From positions 1 to 64,000 of the forward strand of contig CALFVT010000009.1 in assembly GCA_937928165.1 (NCBI GenBank): 64,000 bases of DNA. Reading direction: 5' to 3'. A program made the position numbers and the translations under genes. A model generated the notes under the pieces. That model saw only the letters and a program-made list of their open reading frames with translations, was not told the origin of the DNA and searched no databases. This DNA comes from an uncultured Caulobacterales bacterium. Its GTDB lineage: Bacteria > Pseudomonadota > Alphaproteobacteria > Caulobacterales > Maricaulaceae. Shown here one piece after another: positions 54,400-61,964 of this stretch (position 1 is the stretch's first letter; the number at the start of each line of letters is the position of its first letter).

Positions 54400-56100
54400 A
54401 TGGCTGATTTTGACGTTATTATTGTCGGCTCGGGTATGTCCGGAGGATGGGTTGCGAAGGAACTCTCAGAGCGAGGCTTTAAAGTGGGCGTGATTGAACG
54501 AGGCCGCGACACGAACCCGTTGGAAGATTACGGCGATCATCTTAATCCATGGGATATGCCGCATCTTAACCGTAAGACCGCTGAAGATCTTGAAAAACAT
54601 CCGATTCAATCAACCGTTTATGCGTTTGACCAAGGCTCGAAACAATTTTGGGTCGATGACAATGAGAACCCTTATGAGGTGCCTGAAGGTCAAACATATA
54701 CGTGGCGGCGCGGCTATCATAAAGGCGGACGCTCATTAATGTGGGCCCGTCAAAGTTACCGCCTCTCAGAGATTGATTTTGCCGCAAATAAAAAAGAAGG
54801 GATCGGTGTTGATTGGCCTGTTCGCTATAAAGACCTTGCGCCTTGGTATGATCACGTTGAACGGTTTGCTGGAATTTCAGGCTCTAAGGAAGATGTTGAA
54901 ACACTACCAGATGGTATTTTTCAGCCGCCTCATGAGCTAACCTGCGCTGAAAAAGTTTTTAAAGAAAAAGTAGAGCAAGCCTTTCCAACTCGTAAAGTTA
55001 TTCCAGGCCGTTGCGCGAACCTAACTGAACCGACCCAAGAACAATTAGATCTAGGCCGAGGCCGCTGCCAATCACGGGATCATTGTCATAGAGGCTGTGT
55101 GTTTGGAGCTTATTTTAGTTCCGTCTCTGCAACGCTCCCGGCGGCAGAGCGTACGGGCAATATGACGCTTATCCCCGATACAACAGTATTAAAGCTTGAT
55201 TATGACGGGGCGGTAAACCGTATAACCGGCGTTCAAACTGTTAATATTAAAACGGGGGCTAAAAAAACCTATACATCCAAGGTCGTATTTTTAAATGCCG
55301 GCACAATCCCAACGACGGTTATATTGAAGAACTCCGCCAATACGGAGTTTCCAAATGGCCTTGCCAATTCATCCGGACAGCTCGGACATAACCTTATGGA
55401 TCACATTGCGGGGGCGCGCGGTAGCGGCATTATGCCGGGCATGATGGATAAATATCATTATGGCCGCCGCCCAAATGGGTTTTATATTCCGCGTTACCGC
55501 AATCATCTCGAAAACGGGGACGGATTTAAACGCGGTTATGGATTTCAAGGCCGGATTTACCGCCAAGGCTGGCAAGCTTTACAAGGGCGCGCAGGGGTGG
55601 GGGCGGATTATAAAACCGCACACCGTACGCCGGGGCCGTGGTGGTTCTCAATTATTGCCTTTGCCGAAATTCTACCAGATTTTCGAAACCATATCCGCCT
55701 CCATCCTAATAAGACGGATAAGTGGGGTTTTCCCGTTCCGATTCTTGATGCAGTTATGCGCGAAAATGAGCGCGGCCTTATTTCCCAAGCGGTTCGAGAT
55801 GCAAATGCTATGATGGCGGCTGCTGGCATTGACATTCATAACGCAGATAATCCTGAAAACCCTAAAATAGATGACCCAGGGAACGGTATTCATGAAATGG
55901 GCACGGCGCGCATGGGACATGATGCAAAGACGTCTGTACTCAATAAATATAATCAAAGTTGGGATATAGATAATTTATTTATCTCCGATGGCTCCTTTAT
56001 GACGTCAGGTGGTTGCCAGAACCCATCCTTGACCTATATGGCCTTCTCTGCGCGGGCGGCCAATCACGCGGCTGACCTCCTGCAACAAGGTGTTTTATAA
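54400..56100 (+). CDS. GMC-family FAD oxidoreductase (sugar dehydrogenase, glucoside 3-dehydrogenase-like)
   Basis: A 566-residue GMC dehydrogenase. The FAD motif is DVIIVGSGMSGGWVAKELSE (about 5-24). C-terminal active-site region: GIHEMGTARMG and then GGCQNPSLTYMAFSARAANH with the His/Asn pair region. Cysteines in CQSRDHCHRGCVFGAY are typical of the gluconate/glucoside dehydrogenase branch. With its subunit 3, it is similar in organisation to the glucoside 3-dehydrogenase needed for lactose use in Caulobacter (LacA/LacC). Oxidises a sugar hydroxyl on the periplasmic side; exact substrate unknown. Its stop overlaps the next start (TAATG). Confidence 0.9.
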   Translation: MADFDVIIVGSGMSGGWVAKELSERGFKVGVIERGRDTNPLEDYGDHLNPWDMPHLNRKTAEDLEKHPIQSTVYAFDQGSKQFWVDDNENPYEVPEGQTYTWRRGYHKGGRSLMWARQSYRLSEIDFAANKKEGIGVDWPVRYKDLAPWYDHVERFAGISGSKEDVETLPDGIFQPPHELTCAEKVFKEKVEQAFPTRKVIPGRCANLTEPTQEQLDLGRGRCQSRDHCHRGCVFGAYFSSVSATLPAAERTGNMTLIPDTTVLKLDYDGAVNRITGVQTVNIKTGAKKTYTSKVVFLNAGTIPTTVILKNSANTEFPNGLANSSGQLGHNLMDHIAGARGSGIMPGMMDKYHYGRRPNGFYIPRYRNHLENGDGFKRGYGFQGRIYRQGWQALQGRAGVGADYKTAHRTPGPWWFSIIAFAEILPDFRNHIRLHPNKTDKWGFPVPILDAVMRENERGLISQAVRDANAMMAAAGIDIHNADNPENPKIDDPGNGIHEMGTARMGHDAKTSVLNKYNQSWDIDNLFISDGSFMTSGGCQNPSLTYMAFSARAANHAADLLQQGVL

Positions 56101-56993
56101 TGTTCTCAAGACGTTTATTTTTGCAAATGACAGCGGCTGCCGGCGGGCTTGCTATTACGGGATGCCAAGAAGATTTACCTATAAAAGCCGCCGCCAGGCA
56201 GATTTCTAAAATCGGAATTCAAACTTATACATTGCGGGAAATTTTTAAACTTGACCCGCTTGCTACGCTTAAAATGATCAAAGCGGCTGGATATGATTAT
56301 GTGGAATTAAATAACCGTAATTTCGCCGATCTGCCGCCCGCAGAACTGCGTGCAATGATTGATGATTTAGGCCTATATGCGCCGTCTACCCATATCTCAT
56401 TGGACATGATTCAAGGGGATTTATCGGGCCTTATTGAGACCTGTAAAACATTGGGGGTTAAATATGCGGTTGTGCCTTATATTGATGACAATCAGCGCGG
56501 ATATGACGATTGGAAATCCCATGCGGCGGCTATGAACCGCGCCGGTAAAATCTTAAAAGATAATAATATTCATCTTGCTTATCATAATCACCAATTTGAA
56601 TTTGAAGATTTAGGCGGCGGTACAACAGCCATGGATGTTTTATTTGGTGATTGCCTACCTGAAAATCTTGATTTTCAACTTGATATATTTTGGACCGCCT
56701 TAGCGGATGTTGATATTGAGGCTTTATTGCGTGCGCATCCCGGCCGGTTTAAGCTGTGCCATGTTAAAGATATGAATGGTAAATTAGATCAATATCGTCA
56801 TGCGTCTTATGAAGAGATTTCAGCCAATTTAATGGTTAACGTTGGGGAAGGCGTGATTCCGTTTGAGCGCTATTTTTCGCTGAATAATATCTCAGGCATG
56901 GAATATTTTATTGCTGAGCATGATAACCCGCGTAAGCCCTTTGCGCAGGCTATTAAAACTAGCTATGAGGCCATGAAGGCTATGCGGTTTTAG
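56100..56993 (+). CDS. Exported sugar phosphate isomerase/epimerase-like TIM barrel
   Basis: A 297-residue xylose isomerase-like (AP endonuclease 2) TIM barrel. The N-terminus MFSRRLFLQMTAAAGGLAIT has a twin-arginine-like SRRLFLQ and a lipobox-like ITGC, so it is probably a Tat-exported lipoprotein. Barrel motifs: IGIQTYTLREIF, YDYVELNNR, LAYHNHQFEFE, QLDIFWTALADVD, KLCHVKDM and EYFIAEHDNP with metal-binding Glu/Asp/His. Paired with a GMC dehydrogenase, it may process a keto-sugar; related proteins are found with 3-keto-glycoside pathways. Convergent with the LacI gene. Confidence 0.87.
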   Translation: MFSRRLFLQMTAAAGGLAITGCQEDLPIKAAARQISKIGIQTYTLREIFKLDPLATLKMIKAAGYDYVELNNRNFADLPPAELRAMIDDLGLYAPSTHISLDMIQGDLSGLIETCKTLGVKYAVVPYIDDNQRGYDDWKSHAAAMNRAGKILKDNNIHLAYHNHQFEFEDLGGGTTAMDVLFGDCLPENLDFQLDIFWTALADVDIEALLRAHPGRFKLCHVKDMNGKLDQYRHASYEEISANLMVNVGEGVIPFERYFSLNNISGMEYFIAEHDNPRKPFAQAIKTSYEAMKAMRF

Positions 56994-57005
56994 GCAAGCT
57001 TCTCG

Positions 57006-58043
57006 CTATTTATTTGGCGGCGCCGAAGTTGATGCACGCAAGATTAATTTGTAATCCATAAGTTCGACTGTGTTGACGGCATATCTTTGTCTTGACCGCG
57101 ATCCGGCCATTTTAATTAAAAGTTCGGTTGAACGTTCACCATATTCAACCCGTGGTTGGCGAATGGTCGTCAGCGGCGGCCAAATACGTTCTGCCATTTC
57201 AGAATCATCAAAGCCAATTATAGAAATGTCATCGGGAATCTTTACATTATTTTTATGGGCTGCAACAATCACGCCGGCGGCCATGTCATCATTGGCGGCA
57301 AACACAGCGCTTGGACGGTTTTGCATAGTCATAATGGCTTCGCCGGCTGCCATGCCGCTGGCGAAACTAAACTCGCCTGAAAATACAAGTGAGTCGTCAA
57401 CCGTAATCCCCGCATTATTAAGCGCATCACAATAGCCCTTAAACCGTTCATGTGTGGCGCTTTGGTTTTCTATCCCGCGTATGAAGGCGATATCTTTATG
57501 GCCAAGGTCAAGTAGATGTTGTGTGGCGTCTCTCCCGGCAAGCCGGTCATCAATTTTAACCGTAATGTTATTATCAATAATTTGATTGGGGCCAATACGC
57601 ACAATAGGTAGGTTATGAACGTTTAAAAGCGAGTTAATTGTCTTATCATTTGTGTAAGGCGGCGTAAGAAGAATACCGTCAGGGCGCTTATGCTTAATAA
57701 GATTCTCACACCAGGCTTTTAAGGCTTTCGGATTATCCGCGACGTCAGGGCTAAGATAGTCCCAAAAAAAGTTATATCCTAAGTTTTGGCAAGCAACTAA
57801 GGCACCGGATTGAACCGAGTGAAGAAAATTACTTCGGGGTGAATGTGCTATAAAATGCAAAGCATAGGTTCGCCGGCTTCTAAGATTGCGTGCGGAGGCG
57901 CTGGGAACGTAACCTAATGTTTTGACTGACTCAAAAACACGTTTGCGAATATGATCTTTTACATGAGCTTCATTATTAAGTACCCGTGATACTGTTTTAA
58001 TGGACACGCCTGCATGTTCAGCTACATCAACCATTTTAACCAT
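57006..58043 (-). CDS. LacI-family transcriptional regulator
   Basis: A 345-residue LacI regulator. N-terminal helix-turn-helix and hinge: MVDVAEHAGVSIKTVSRVLN, then ARNLRSRRT. The rest is a periplasmic-binding-protein-like sensor (PSAVFAANDDMAAGV, SIIGFDDSEMAERIWPPLTT). Start ATG 58043, or 58034 just after the GPH stop. Last gene of the minus-strand run SMP-30, GntP, GPH, LacI. Candidate ligand for operators at 53.78 and 61.9 kb. Confidence 0.93.
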   Translation of the reverse strand: MVKMVDVAEHAGVSIKTVSRVLNNEAHVKDHIRKRVFESVKTLGYVPSASARNLRSRRTYALHFIAHSPRSNFLHSVQSGALVACQNLGYNFFWDYLSPDVADNPKALKAWCENLIKHKRPDGILLTPPYTNDKTINSLLNVHNLPIVRIGPNQIIDNNITVKIDDRLAGRDATQHLLDLGHKDIAFIRGIENQSATHERFKGYCDALNNAGITVDDSLVFSGEFSFASGMAAGEAIMTMQNRPSAVFAANDDMAAGVIVAAHKNNVKIPDDISIIGFDDSEMAERIWPPLTTIRQPRVEYGERSTELLIKMAGSRSRQRYAVNTVELMDYKLILRASTSAPPNK

Positions 58044-59385
58044 TCGTGATGTCCTTATTTTGAAGTTTCGTGACGATATCTGAATGTGTATGCCGTTCTA
58101 ATGGCAGTAATGTAATAGGTATAAGCGTAAAAATTAGTAATAAAGCGGGAAACACAGCGAGAAAAAGCGTCAGTTTTTCAGAACTTACGACAAATGTTCC
58201 CGTGGCTTCTGATACGCCAAAGGCGGCAAGCAGAAAGCCGATGAGCAGTCCCGTCATGGCTCCAGAGAGTTTTTGCGTCACCAATACGGACCCAAAAACG
58301 CCTGCTTCAGACCTATAGCCGCTGTCCATTTGCCCAAATTCTACGCAATCGGGAATAAACGCCCATATGATAATTGAAAATCCGCCGCCGCAGGCACCAA
58401 AAATTATAATTTGTATGGGGATGCCATAAACTGTGAGAGATGAGAATATGGCCATATGTATGGCGGCCAATGTGTAAATGCCAACTAAGAGTGCCCATAT
58501 TTTTTTTCGTCCATAACGGTGCACTAAAAATGTCCAAACAGGTACGAAGATAAGCGTACATATAGCATATGCGGTTAAGACAGCTTCTTTTGAAGCAAAG
58601 ACCCCCTGATTAGCATCAATAAAAAACACTAAGGTCAAGTTCAAACTTGCGCCTGCGATTGTGTTGAAAACTAAAAGATATAATAAAATACGCAGGGATT
58701 TGTTGGCGCGTATGTTTTTTATAATGCCGGCCCAAACTTTATTTGATTGAACGGTTTTAGGCGGTAGGGGTTGTTCCTTTGTGAGGATGAAACATAGCAA
58801 TATGGCAAGGGTAGCGATAATGGCTCCTAATCCGGCCGCATGCTGAAAGGCTTTTTGTTCCGAGCCTGTTTTCTGGGTGAAGGCTTCGACGAGGGGCGGT
58901 AAAAACATTGAGACCATGAGCAAGCCAAGAAAGGCGCAAAACATACGTGCGCCAGAATAATCTGAACGTTCTATGCTATTATAGGTAAGGCGTGAGGCCA
59001 TGGCTGCATAGGGAATTGCGACGATTGTATAGGCACTTCGAAATATTATACAGGCGAATATAAGATAGGCAATTAAGACTGACCCGCTGAATGGGGGCAC
59101 CCAAAATAAGAGGGTGAAAGCCAGCCCTAAAAATATGGATCCATAAAGTAGGAATGGCCGGTAAGTTCCAAAACGTGACGTCACACGTTCGGATAAAGAT
59201 GCAATAATGGGATCCGATATAGCGTCCCATGTCATGCCAATAAAAAACAATATACCTGCAATGCGAGGATCAAGTCCAACAACAATAGTGTACCAATAGA
59301 CAAGATAAAGCGATATGGTTTTCCAATAAATATTGAGTCCAAAATCACCTATTCCATAACCGAAAAGCTTTTTAAGCTTATTCAA
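58036..59385 (-). CDS. GPH-family (MelB-like) MFS sugar:cation symporter
   Basis: A 449-residue transporter with 12 predicted helices. N-terminal GYGIGDFGLNIYWKTISLYL and GMTWDAISDPIIASLSERV are diagnostic of the glycoside-pentoside-hexuronide symporters; ADISSRFGT-type TSRFGTYRPFLLYG follows. Carries sugar or glycoside in with a cation. Ends 2 bp before or overlapping LacI. 38 bp downstream of GntP. Confidence 0.93.
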   Translation of the reverse strand: MNKLKKLFGYGIGDFGLNIYWKTISLYLVYWYTIVVGLDPRIAGILFFIGMTWDAISDPIIASLSERVTSRFGTYRPFLLYGSIFLGLAFTLLFWVPPFSGSVLIAYLIFACIIFRSAYTIVAIPYAAMASRLTYNSIERSDYSGARMFCAFLGLLMVSMFLPPLVEAFTQKTGSEQKAFQHAAGLGAIIATLAILLCFILTKEQPLPPKTVQSNKVWAGIIKNIRANKSLRILLYLLVFNTIAGASLNLTLVFFIDANQGVFASKEAVLTAYAICTLIFVPVWTFLVHRYGRKKIWALLVGIYTLAAIHMAIFSSLTVYGIPIQIIIFGACGGGFSIIIWAFIPDCVEFGQMDSGYRSEAGVFGSVLVTQKLSGAMTGLLIGFLLAAFGVSEATGTFVVSSEKLTLFLAVFPALLLIFTLIPITLLPLERHTHSDIVTKLQNKDITNG

Positions 59386-59423
59386 GACATTGCCCTCTCT
59401 AACTGGCCGTAATATCTGTCATA

Positions 59424-60800
59424 TTAACCGACAAGACCATATAGGCAAAGACAGGCTAAAAGGCCAGTTATAGAAATAACGCCAGTGGATAGGGTCCAGC
59501 TTTTTAGCGTCTCATGCTCTGTTAAGTTAAACAAACGGCTAACCAACCAAAAACCCGAATCATTGACATGAGAGAACCCAGTGGCGCCTGCAGCAATAGC
59601 TGTCGTTAAAACTGCCAATTGCCATGGATTTGGATTTATCACGATAATTAAAGGCGCAATAAGTCCCGCTGCTGTAATCATTGCGACAGTTGCGCTGCCT
59701 TGAACGACGCGCAATAATAAGGCGAGTGTAAACGCCAGCAGAACAGGCGTTAATCCTATGTTGATGAAGTAATTTGCAATGTCTGCCCCCGCGCCCGTGT
59801 CGACAAGCACTTGTTTAAATGCCCCGCCTGCGCCGGTTACTAGAATAACGGCTGCCGTCGGTTCAAATGCGCGGGACAATGTTTTTTTCATGGCGCTGCG
59901 TTCCCCTGCTGTTTTAGGGGCGAGCAGAAACCAACTTGCGGCGCAGGCTATGATTAAGGCCGAGAAGGGATGACCGACAATGATGAGGCCTGTTTTAACG
60001 CTGCCGTCAACTAAGAACAGATTGCCGATAGTTGCCAAAATAATTAATATGATAGGCAAGAGCATAACGCTAAGCGCCAGCGGGAAGGAGATAGCGCTCT
60101 TAAGTGCGGCGCTCGTTTCGCTATCTTGCGCATGATTTAAAGTGATTGGCCCGCCGCCGATAATGCCGGGCAGGCGTCCGCTTTTATCAAGCCAAACCGT
60201 TAAAACAGGCCCAGATATAATAAGGCATATCACACTAATAAGGCCGCCCATGACAATAACATAGCCTAGTTTTGCGCCAATTAACTCTGCGATAGCTATG
60301 GGGCCGGGTGTTGGCGGGATAAAGGCATGACCAATAGCGAGGCCCGCGCAAAGGGGGAGGCCAAAAAATAACGGCTTCTTATTGACCTTTTTGGCGAGGT
60401 TCATAATGAAGGGCAGAAGTATTATCAACGCGACGTCAAAAAACACAGGTATGGCGGCAATTAATCCCATGAGGCCAGCGGCCATAGATCGCGGGCCGTC
60501 GCCTTTAACTTTATCAACCTGCCCCGCGAGAGTTTGTATCGCGCCGCTTTGTTCCATGATGGCGCCAAAGATAGCGCCAAGACCAATAACGGTGGCAATA
60601 AACCCAAGGGTTCCGCCCATGCCGTTTTGAACCGTTTTAAAGGCGGTGTCAGGGCTCATACCAGCTAAAAGGGCTGCTAGAATTGCGCATCCAAGGAGCG
60701 TTATAAATGCGTTGGATTTAAATTTTAATATCAGCGCCAATAAGACAATCAAGCTAAATAAACTGGCCCATATTGCGCGGTATTCAATTAAGAACGCCAT
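59424..60800 (-). CDS. GntP-family gluconate transporter
   Basis: A 458-residue permease with about 12 hydrophobic spans. GntP family motifs: FIPPTPGPIAIAELIGAKLG, VVQGSATVAMITAAGLIAP and HVNDSGFWLVSRLFNL. It imports gluconate or a related sugar acid with a proton. Its first 13 bp overlap the 3' end of the SMP-30 lactonase gene, supporting a lactone to acid to uptake sequence. Confidence 0.93.
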   Translation of the reverse strand: MAFLIEYRAIWASLFSLIVLLALILKFKSNAFITLLGCAILAALLAGMSPDTAFKTVQNGMGGTLGFIATVIGLGAIFGAIMEQSGAIQTLAGQVDKVKGDGPRSMAAGLMGLIAAIPVFFDVALIILLPFIMNLAKKVNKKPLFFGLPLCAGLAIGHAFIPPTPGPIAIAELIGAKLGYVIVMGGLISVICLIISGPVLTVWLDKSGRLPGIIGGGPITLNHAQDSETSAALKSAISFPLALSVMLLPIILIILATIGNLFLVDGSVKTGLIIVGHPFSALIIACAASWFLLAPKTAGERSAMKKTLSRAFEPTAAVILVTGAGGAFKQVLVDTGAGADIANYFINIGLTPVLLAFTLALLLRVVQGSATVAMITAAGLIAPLIIVINPNPWQLAVLTTAIAAGATGFSHVNDSGFWLVSRLFNLTEHETLKSWTLSTGVISITGLLACLCLYGLVG

Positions 60801-61822
60801 GCAAGACCTCGGGTTAAAGTTTGGATTTTAACCAAGCGGTCATGGTTGGTGATAAACAAGACAGAACCGTCTTCACCAAAGGTACAGTTCGCGCTGCCTT
60901 TTCCAGTTTTAATCCGCCCCAAAACCTCCCCAGTTGGTGCAATAATAAACACGCCGCCTGGGCCTGTGGCAAATAAATGACCTTTGTCATCGATCACCAT
61001 ACCGTCCGGCAGTCCGGGCAGGCCAGAGGCAGCATAGGGTGCAAGATCAACAAAAAGCTCTTTTTGAGCATTAGGCTGTGTAAGGTCTAGGCGATAAATA
61101 TGCATAGCTTTTGGGTCGGATTGTGCAACATATAACCACCGTTCATCAGGCGAGAGGGCAATACCGTTGGGGAAGGTTAAATCCGAAATGACTTGTTTGA
61201 CCTGCCCGTTTTCACCAAGGTGATAAACGCCGTTATGGGCTTGCTCTTTGAGGGGGGAGTTGTCGAGGCCTTCTAGGCCGTAGGGCGGGTCTGTAAAATA
61301 AAGATCACCCGTGATGGCTTCAACCACATCATTTGGTGAGTTATAGGCTTGGCCTTGATAATTATTTGTCAAAGATGTGCGGGCTTTGCTGTCCAGGTCA
61401 AGCGATTCTAGCCCGCGTTTTCCGTGGTTGCATAATATGAGCCGTCCGCTACGGCTATAAAATAACCCATTGGCACCGGGTTCTCGAAACCCCTCAACAA
61501 TGGCACCTGATGGCGAAAGAAACGTTTTAACCTCTTGCCCCGGCTTCCAGACATAAGCCGTGTTGCCTGGGACATCGGTAAAATATAATTGCCCGCGAGA
61601 TTTATCCCATGCAGGACCTTCGGACCAACCATAACCCTTACCAAGGACTGTAAGGGACGCAGAGCTGTCGATTAGTTTAAAAAATTGCGGCGAGAAAGCG
61701 TCAAATGCATCTAATATAGAGCTGTTATCTTTTGGTGAGCTGGCTGTAATCGTCTGTGTGTTACTTTGACAAGCAGATAAAAAAACAGTAACTCCCAATA
61801 GAACGCGGCGTCGATTCATCAT
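60788..61822 (-). CDS. SMP-30/gluconolactonase-family lipoprotein
   Basis: A 344-residue six-bladed propeller protein. Started at ATG 61822, it begins MMNRRRVLLGVTVFLSACQS, an Arg-rich leader with lipobox LSAC, so periplasmic lipoprotein. Family motifs: GYGWSEGPAWDKSRGQLYFT, NSPNDVVEAITGDLYFTDPPYG, FPNGIALSPDERWLYVAQSD and LPDGMVIDDKGHLFATGPGG with the Asp/Glu/Asn metal ligands. Hydrolyses a sugar lactone, probably produced by a periplasmic dehydrogenase, to the acid that GntP imports. An upstream TTG (61834) is less likely. Confidence 0.92.
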   Translation of the reverse strand: MMNRRRVLLGVTVFLSACQSNTQTITASSPKDNSSILDAFDAFSPQFFKLIDSSASLTVLGKGYGWSEGPAWDKSRGQLYFTDVPGNTAYVWKPGQEVKTFLSPSGAIVEGFREPGANGLFYSRSGRLILCNHGKRGLESLDLDSKARTSLTNNYQGQAYNSPNDVVEAITGDLYFTDPPYGLEGLDNSPLKEQAHNGVYHLGENGQVKQVISDLTFPNGIALSPDERWLYVAQSDPKAMHIYRLDLTQPNAQKELFVDLAPYAASGLPGLPDGMVIDDKGHLFATGPGGVFIIAPTGEVLGRIKTGKGSANCTFGEDGSVLFITNHDRLVKIQTLTRGLAWRS

Positions 61823-61891
61823 ACGGTTTTCCAATCATATGCTAAGGTAGATATAAGTTTTCTCTTGCTCTTTATTGAGTTTTATAGAAGT

Positions 61892-61911
61892 ATTTGTCCT
61901 ACGTTGTCAAT
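61892..61911. promoter_or_regulatory. LacI-type operator half-site
   Basis: CG-T-TGTCAAT at 61902-61911 matches the right half of the 53.78-kb palindrome; the left half (TTGTCCTA) matches poorly. Lies in the divergent region between the SMP-30 operon and the GH3 gene. Confidence 0.4.
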
Positions 61912-61964
61912 TTTAACTCATTGGTGATAACGCAAATATATTGAATGGGTTTTAAGGTCTGAAC